Below are positions 42,009 to 46,249 of a stretch of DNA of 46,249 bases, in pieces (position 1 is the first letter of the stretch; each line of letters starts with the position of its first letter). Under the pieces are notes generated by a model. The model had not been told where the DNA came from. It searched no databases and worked only from the letters and a program-made list of their open reading frames with translations. Origin of the DNA: Streptomyces xantholiticus. GTDB lineage: Bacteria; Actinomycetota; Actinomycetes; Streptomycetales; Streptomycetaceae. Where the stretch lies: the NCBI RefSeq assembly GCF_014651015.1, contig NZ_BMWB01000041.1, positions 1 to 46,249 of the forward strand. Direction: 5' to 3'. The position numbers and the translations under genes were made by a program.

Positions 42009-42536
42009 ATGAAGGTCATGGACCGCAGCACTCACCACACCGGCACCGCGCAGGACCCGGCCACCCACACCGGTCACCACGCTCACGCCGACCACGCGCA
42101 CGGGGCGTCCTGGTCAACGGCCGCCAAGGCGACGCTGCACTGCCTGACCGGCTGCGCCATCGGCGAGATTCTCGGCATGGTCATCGGCACCGCCCTGCTG
42201 TGGGGCAACGTCGAGACCATGGTCCTGGCGATCTCGCTGGCGTTCCTCTTCGGCTACTCGTTCACGCTGTTCGCGGTCCGCCGGGCCGGCCTGGACTTCA
42301 AGAGCGCGGTCAAGGTGGCGCTGGCCGCCGACACCGTCTCGATCGCCGTGATGGAGCTGGTCGACAACGGCATCATCGCCCTCACCCCCGGCGCGATGGA
42401 CGCCCACCTCTCCGACGGGCTGTTCTGGTCGGCGCTCCTGGGCGGATTCGCCGTCGCATTCGTGATCACCACGCCCGTGAACAAGTGGATGATCGGCCGC
42501 GGCAAGGGGCACGCCGTCGTCCACGCCTACCACTGA
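42009..42536 (+). CDS. DUF4396 domain membrane protein
   Basis: A 175-residue protein. The N-terminus is His-rich (STHHTG, HTGHHAHADHAHG). Four membrane segments follow: HCLTGCAIGEILGMVIGTAL, MVLAISLAFLFGYSFTLFAV, AVKVALAADTVSIAVMELVD, FWSALLGGFAVAFVITTPVN. This is the DUF4396 family, often found beside copper-handling genes. The CsoR-like promoter ends 45 bases upstream. GTG 41970 (leaderless, in frame) and ATG 42018 are other possible starts; 42009 has GGGA six bases before it. The protein may bind or move metal at the membrane, which is inference from His content and context. Confidence 0.87.
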   Translation: MKVMDRSTHHTGTAQDPATHTGHHAHADHAHGASWSTAAKATLHCLTGCAIGEILGMVIGTALLWGNVETMVLAISLAFLFGYSFTLFAVRRAGLDFKSAVKVALAADTVSIAVMELVDNGIIALTPGAMDAHLSDGLFWSALLGGFAVAFVITTPVNKWMIGRGKGHAVVHAYH

Positions 42537-42546
42537 CCCCGAACGC

Positions 42547-42580
42547 CTCGGGCGGCCCCGCACCGACGGGGGCGCCCGAG
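42547..42580 (+). terminator. Hairpin terminator after the DUF4396 gene
   Basis: CTCGGGCG and CGCCCGAG, with inner C-run/G-run pairing, form a long stem starting 10 bases after the stop. Confidence 0.65.
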
Positions 42581-42682
42581 ACGCGTTTGCGCCGGTCGTC
42601 GGTGGCCAGCTGCCACGGGCCGGGGCGATTAGGTGCGGCCGTCCCGGCCCCGGCCTCCGGCAGCACGAGGAGGCGATCCGCG

Positions 42683-43080
42683 ATGGCTACGGTCAAGGAC
42701 ATGCTCGCCACCTACCCGGCCGACGTCGGCGACGTCGACCGCGAGAGGCCCGCCCACTGCACCGAGGAATGCATCGCCTGCGCCCAGGCGTGTACCGCCT
42801 GGGCGGACGCCTGCCTGCCGGAGCGCTCGGTCGGCGATCTCACCAGATGCATCCGCACCGACATGGACCGCGCCGGCACCGGCAACGCCACTGCGGTCGC
42901 AAGCTTTGCAGGCGGTCGCGCACGCGGGGAGAAACGCGCGGGTGATGTTGGCGTCCGGCCGGTGTGGCGGGACACGAGTGCTCCTCGCACGCCGGCGTGC
43001 ACGAGCACTGCCGCCTGTGCGCCGAAGCCTGCCGCTCCTGCGAACAGGCATGCAACGTCCTCCTCCGGACCCTCGCCCGA
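42683..43080 (+). pseudogene. Four-helix-bundle Cys-rich copper-binding protein gene with internal inversion
   Basis: The gene starts with GAGGAGG and ATG 42683: ATVKDMLATYPADVGDVDRE, then HCTEECIACAQACTAWADAC and CIRTDMDRAG. The 3' part, in another frame, reads SSHAGVHEHCRLCAEACRSC then EQACNVLLRTLA. Between them, on the opposite strand, the missing middle is found: DANITRAFLPACATACKACD. So 42898-42973 is inverted relative to its flanks. The family (Csp-like four-helix bundles with CxxxC pairs) stores Cu(I). This copy cannot make the full protein. Small indels also occur at the joins. Confidence 0.85.
42898..42973 (-). other. 76-bp inverted segment within the Cys-rich gene
   Basis: The plus strand here is the reverse complement of the expected coding sequence. 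It begins CGCAAGCTTTGCAGGCGGTC, and its complement encodes the ATACKAC region. No long inverted repeat flanks it; only a few bases are shared at the junctions. Confidence 0.8.
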
Positions 43081-43125
43081 CCGGCTCCGTGGCGCCGCCT
43101 TCCCCTCCGGCGGCCCAGGTCAGCG

Positions 43126-43653
43126 TCAGGACACCGTCTGACGCCGACCGCGCTGCCTGCGCATGCCGTAGCCGGTCATCCCCCGGGGCTTGAACACCGA
43201 CAGCGCCGCCGCGGTGAGCAGAGCCACGACGGCCGCTCCCGCGTCCGCGATCAGCTGGATCCGCATGCCCTCGAGTTCACCCCTCGCCAGTGCGGCCCGG
43301 GCCGCGGCATCGGCCAGGTGCCCGACCGGCTGCATGTGAACGAGCAGCAGCACGGTGGCGAGCACCGTGATCAGCAGCTTCGCCATCACCCAGTAATGCC
43401 GCAGCAGCCCCCACACCGTCCCCAGCGACTGCACAACGCCGGTCACCAGCGAGGCGCCGGCCAACGGCACGATCACTCCCCAGCCCACCAACTCCATCGC
43501 CACGTACGACGACCGGACCGTCTGGGGAGCATCACTGATGAGACCGGCGACGGCCAGGGCGAGGAAGGCCGCGACCGCGCCCAGCCAGCCGAGGGACGCG
43601 GTGATGTGCGCGGTCAGCGTCGCCTTGCGCAGCCGCGCGGGAAACGGACTCAC
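43126..43653 (-). CDS. Four-helix integral membrane protein
   Basis: A 175-residue protein with four hydrophobic segments: LGWLGAVAAFLALAVAGLIS (about 20-39), YVAMELVGWGVIVPLAGASL (about 50-80), YWVMAKLLITVLATVLLLVH (about 87-106) and LIADAGAAVVALLTAAALSV (about 133-153). The tail is basic (RRQRGRRQ). It resembles the DUF2269-like group often near copper or cytochrome genes, but I hold that loosely. The GTG start overlaps the stop of the 49-residue protein upstream (GTGA), so they are co-translated. Confidence 0.75.
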   Translation of the reverse strand: MSPFPARLRKATLTAHITASLGWLGAVAAFLALAVAGLISDAPQTVRSSYVAMELVGWGVIVPLAGASLVTGVVQSLGTVWGLLRHYWVMAKLLITVLATVLLLVHMQPVGHLADAAARAALARGELEGMRIQLIADAGAAVVALLTAAALSVFKPRGMTGYGMRRQRGRRQTVS

Positions 43654-43799
43654 GGCGTGTGCCCGACCATGCCGCCCCCGGTCAGGTGCACGATCACGAA
43701 CACCACGGCCAGGGCGACCACCACTGCCGCAGAGATCTTCACCCAGCGCGGCGTCCGGTGATCATCAGGCACCTCCAGGTGGGTGGGCGAGTCAGCCAT
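43650..43799 (-). CDS. Very small single-TM protein
   Basis: A 49-residue protein: ADSPTHLEVPDDHRTPRWVK, then one membrane helix (about 22-38, VVVALAVVFVIVHLTGG) and MVGHTP. GGAGG six bases before the ATG is a strong ribosome site. It overlaps the following membrane-protein gene by four bases and likely works with it. It is divergent from the TetR gene at 43907, which may control both. Confidence 0.75.
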   Translation of the reverse strand: MADSPTHLEVPDDHRTPRWVKISAAVVVALAVVFVIVHLTGGGMVGHTP

Positions 43800-43846
43800 G
43801 GCGTCCTCCAGGAGTCGGGCGCAGACCGACTGCGCCAACCTTTTTC

Positions 43847-43880
43847 GATACACAGTGTCTCTCTCCCGGCGGAGTGTATC
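43847..43880. promoter_or_regulatory. Possible TetR operator in the divergent promoter region
   Basis: GATACAC and GTGTATC form a 7-bp inverted repeat 20 bases apart. The left arm is part of a smaller dyad, ACACAGTGT. The site lies midway between the divergent starts at 43799 and 43907. Confidence 0.5.
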
Positions 43881-43906
43881 CAGGGGGACGTCCGTATCCT
43901 TGAGGG

Positions 43907-44476
43907 GTGCCGAAGCTGTGGAACGAGACCATCGACGCTCACCGCCATGCCGTACGCGAGGCCATTTTGAACACCACCACCGAGCTGGTGCAGGCCGGCG
44001 GGCTGCGGTCGGTGACCATGTCGCAGATCGCCGAGAAGACCGGCATTGGCCGCGCCACCCTCTACAAGTACTTCTCCGACGTCGAGGCCGTCCTCCTGGC
44101 CTGGCACGAGCGCCAAGCCGCAGCCCACCTGCACCAGCTGGCCGCGGCTGCCGAGCAACCCGGCACCGCCGCCGAGCGCCTCCGGACCGTCCTCGAGGCG
44201 TACGCGGACATCGCCCGCCGCCGCCACGGCGGGGAACTCGCAGCCCTCCTCCACCAGGGCGGGCACCTCACCCACGCCGAACGCCATCTCGCGCACATGG
44301 TCCAGGCCCTGATCGCCGAAGGCGCCGACAGCGGCGACTTGCGCGGCGACATCCCGCCTGCCGAGCTCGCCCAGTACTGCCTCCACGCTCTGGCCGCCGC
44401 AGCGGGCGTTCCTTCCAAGACCGCCGCCCGCCGACTCGTCGGCGTCACATTGGACGGGCTGCGCCCGGTTCCGTAG
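43907..44476 (+). CDS. TetR/AcrR family transcriptional regulator
   Basis: A 189-residue protein. The TetR HTH (about 12-62) reads HAVREAILNTTTELVQAGGL, then VTMSQIAEKTGIGRATLYKY and FSDVEAVLLAWH. A helical ligand-binding half follows (YCLHALAAAAGVPSKTAARR). GTG start; GAGGG directly precedes it. It is divergent from the two membrane-protein genes, with a dyad between them, so it probably represses those genes and itself. Confidence 0.9.
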   Translation: MPKLWNETIDAHRHAVREAILNTTTELVQAGGLRSVTMSQIAEKTGIGRATLYKYFSDVEAVLLAWHERQAAAHLHQLAAAAEQPGTAAERLRTVLEAYADIARRRHGGELAALLHQGGHLTHAERHLAHMVQALIAEGADSGDLRGDIPPAELAQYCLHALAAAAGVPSKTAARRLVGVTLDGLRPVP

Positions 44477-45027
44477 GCGCCGGGATCAGGCGAGTCCACT
44501 CAGAGGCCGAGACGCAGCACGCACACATCACCCCGATCCATGGCGCGGAAGCGTCCCATCCTGTACCGCAATCACACTTCGAGGCGGTACAGGTACGCGT
44601 GCAGGTGCCGCGCACGCCCGCGAGCATGAGCGTCAAGCCGATGCCCGGCACGAAGCGGGCTCCGGTCAGTGCCGGCGGGGAAGTCATGAATGCCGGCAGC
44701 TCGTCCATGTCATCGGTGATCTTCCAGCGTGGCGACCGGCATTCGCTTCGCGCCAGCCAGGAGCCGCCGGCAGTGGTGCCGTCGGTGCTCACCGAGCCGA
44801 GCAGGCGCGTGCCTCCGCCTGCGCCGCAACGGGGCACGCACGACGCAGGCCGATCGATCACTCGGGAATGCGGCTCCTCCCGAGCCCGAGCCTCAGGATC
44901 AGAGGACTGCTCGTTTGATCAGTCCGGTTTGCGCGTAGTAAATTCCGCTCGGAGGCGCGTGAGCGACTGCCCCGGACGAGATGTGCGCCGTACCCGGCCT
45001 GCCAAGACGACGCACTCTGGAGACGTC
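44477..45027. other. Gap with a fragment of a PH-like membrane protein gene
   Basis: On the minus strand (about 44690-44600) FVPGIGLTLMLAGVRGT appears, a paralogous piece of the gene at 31718-32335. Otherwise no gene can be supported. Confidence 0.5.
44604..44649 (+). repeat. 46-bp copy of part of the PH-like membrane protein gene
   Basis: It matches 32201-32246 on the same strand at all but two positions, centred on GAGCATGAGCGTCAAGC. In the intact gene this codes for the first membrane helix. Confidence 0.85.
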
Positions 45028-45909
45028 ATGGGCAGAGACGTACAGCAGGTCGAATTCGTGACCGAGGCGCCCGAGCCCCGTGCGCTGGACGTCGACTGGA
45101 TCCACGGATCGCCGTCGGCGAAGCACAACACCGATCCCGACATCCAGGTCCACGCGTACGACGAGCACACGTTCATCCTGCGTCAGAACATGGCGATCAA
45201 CTATGAGGCGCCGTTTCTGTTCCTGCTCTTCGGCAACGCCCGAGCCGTGCTCATCGACACGGGAGCCACCGAGTCCGCCGAGTTCTTTCCGCTGCGGCGG
45301 GTGGTCGATGACCTGGTGGGGCGCTGGTTGGCCGAAAATCCGCGGAACGGCTACTGCCTCCTCGTCCTGCACACCCACGCCCACCACGACCACATCGCGG
45401 GCGATGCCCAGTTCACCGACCGTCCTCAGACCATGGTGGTGCCGGCGGATCTGAACGGTGCCTGGGAGTACTTCGGGTTTGCCGACGACCCCGACCATGT
45501 GGCCCAGGTCGATCTCGGCGGCCGGTTGCTGGAGTGCCTGGCCACCCCCGGCCACCACGAGGCGGCGGTCACGTACTACGACGCACACACCGGATTCCTG
45601 CTCACCGGCGACACGGTGTACCCCGGGCGGCTGTATGTGGAGGACTGGGCCGCCTTCGGCAGAACTGTCGACCGCTTGATCGCGTTCGCCGACACCCGAC
45701 CGGTCACCCACATCCTCGGCTGTCACATCGAGATGACCGACGAGCCCGGAGTGGACTACCCGGTCCTGACCACTTACCAGCCGGATGAGCCCCCGTTGCA
45801 GATGACCGTCAGCCAACTTCGCGAGATCCGTGAAGCAATCGATGAGATCGACGACCGGCCCGGACGGCATCCTTTCCCCAGCTTCGTCATCTGCCGCAAG
45901 GACGAGTGA
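45028..45909 (+). CDS. Metallo-beta-lactamase-fold hydrolase
   Basis: A 293-residue MBL-fold protein. The zinc motif is LVLHTHAHHDHIAGD (about 112-126, HxHxDH). Further ligands are in ATPGHHEAAV (His about 180), LLTGDTVYPG (Asp about 200) and ILGCHIEM (His about 237). No signal peptide is present, so it is cytoplasmic. The N-terminus (residues 1-60) precedes the first strand FLFLLFGNARAVLIDTGA. The substrate is unknown; glyoxalase II-, lactonase- or Rv-type hydrolases are possible. GGAG six bases before the ATG fixes the start. Confidence 0.9.
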   Translation: MGRDVQQVEFVTEAPEPRALDVDWIHGSPSAKHNTDPDIQVHAYDEHTFILRQNMAINYEAPFLFLLFGNARAVLIDTGATESAEFFPLRRVVDDLVGRWLAENPRNGYCLLVLHTHAHHDHIAGDAQFTDRPQTMVVPADLNGAWEYFGFADDPDHVAQVDLGGRLLECLATPGHHEAAVTYYDAHTGFLLTGDTVYPGRLYVEDWAAFGRTVDRLIAFADTRPVTHILGCHIEMTDEPGVDYPVLTTYQPDEPPLQMTVSQLREIREAIDEIDDRPGRHPFPSFVICRKDE

Positions 45910-46137
45910 GCAGTCGCAGACTTCGAGCGTTCCACGCCAATCGACTTCCGTGACCCTTTCTGTGGAGACCAGCGCCGGGTACGGGCGTCGCCGTCCTTAC
46001 AGCCGCTCTTCCTCGGCCAGGTCCGGGCTGGCGGCTGGGCAGACCCACAGGTCTTTGCGGCCGGCCGTCCTGCAGCACTGTCCGCACATGACGCACGCGG
46101 CGGTGGACGGCGCCGGCCACAACGTCCACCTCGACCA
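45910..46137. other. Region inside the right repeat
   Basis: No intact gene. A plus-strand stretch just before the repeat reads VDGAGHNVHLDQ (46100-46137), like the catalytic-His tail of an alpha/beta-hydrolase. It joins directly to the repeat sequence. Confidence 0.3.
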
Positions 46138-46249
46138 ACTGCCTCGCGACCACTCGCAGGGGTGGCGGGGTGGTACCGGCCGGCGCTCGCCGTGCGGTCT
46201 CGACAGGTGGCCTCGGCTCGCGTAGCGCCGTGTCACCGGGGGACGGAGG
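46138..46249 (-). repeat. Right terminal inverted repeat
   Basis: This is the inverted copy of the left end with a single unit. Its last 67 bases are an exact inverted match to bases 1-67 and the next 45 match bases 128-172 with minor changes. Confidence 0.9.

Noticed and set aside
46090..46236. Zinc-finger-like CVMCGQCC stretch on the minus strand near the right end
   Set aside because: It has no start, runs into the repeat, and the same bases read as a hydrolase tail on the other strand. Neither is strong.
1..46249. tRNA, rRNA or CRISPR array
   Set aside because: No tRNA cloverleaf, rRNA segment or regularly spaced repeat was recognised by eye anywhere in the window.

Overview
The window is high-GC actinobacterial DNA, almost certainly Streptomyces. 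Codon third positions are strongly G/C, GTG starts and GTGA/ATGA stop-start overlaps are frequent, and the protein families fit: SpoIIE-type PP2C phosphatases with PAS/GAF sensors, a WD40 Ser/Thr kinase, LAXTG sortase cargo, DUF4360, DUF6153/DUF305, Ku and actinobacterial IS types. The first 172 bases and the last 112 bases are inverted copies of each other. The window is therefore either a complete sequence bounded by an inverted repeat (linear element or contig), or a contig that ended in a dispersed repeat at both sides. No replication, partition, conjugation, terminal-protein, rRNA, tRNA or CRISPR feature was seen.

Layout. 0-6.7 kb: CocE-type hydrolase remnant, hemerythrin protein, membrane-anchored Mrr-like nuclease, small membrane protein divergent from a large HTH/coiled-coil protein, and a small membrane protein overlapping an ECF-type sigma factor. 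6.7-8.9 kb: an IS256-family transposase gene broken by an IS5-type element that also encloses an intact DUF4291 gene. 9-15.4 kb: VWA protein, trypsin-like protease remnant with a 36-bp perfect palindrome, DUF1304-TetR pair, SpoIIE phosphatase, FMN reductase. 15.4-20.9 kb: IS ends and gene fragments around a fabV-ACP operon, a membrane-anchored Pro-rich protein, and an argJ fragment. 20.9-28.6 kb: kinase/winged-helix/WD40 fusion, Ku, RHH-Fic toxin-antitoxin pair, second PP2C phosphatase. 29.5-38.9 kb: hydrolase, VOC protein, PH-like membrane protein, MerR and GNAT genes, LAXTG surface protein, lipoprotein, and a frameshifted HEAT/LRV-type gene. 39-40.6 kb: IS remnants flanking a DUF4360 secreted protein. 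40.6-44.5 kb: a probable copper-handling cassette (DUF6153, DUF305 lipoprotein, DUF4396 behind a CsoR-like operator, a four-helix-bundle Cys-rich protein, membrane proteins, TetR). 45-46.2 kb: metallo-beta-lactamase-fold protein and the right repeat.

The window looks like an accessory, heavily recombined region. Intact stress, sensor and metal genes are separated by many decayed fragments: cocE, ligase, methylase-type HTH, XRE-TPR, argJ, DUF4396, and IS256/IS5/IS701-like transposases. The most striking local events are a 76-bp inversion inside the Cys-rich copper-protein gene and the IS5-type element enclosing a DUF4291 gene. All family assignments come from reading motifs by eye; no database search was run.
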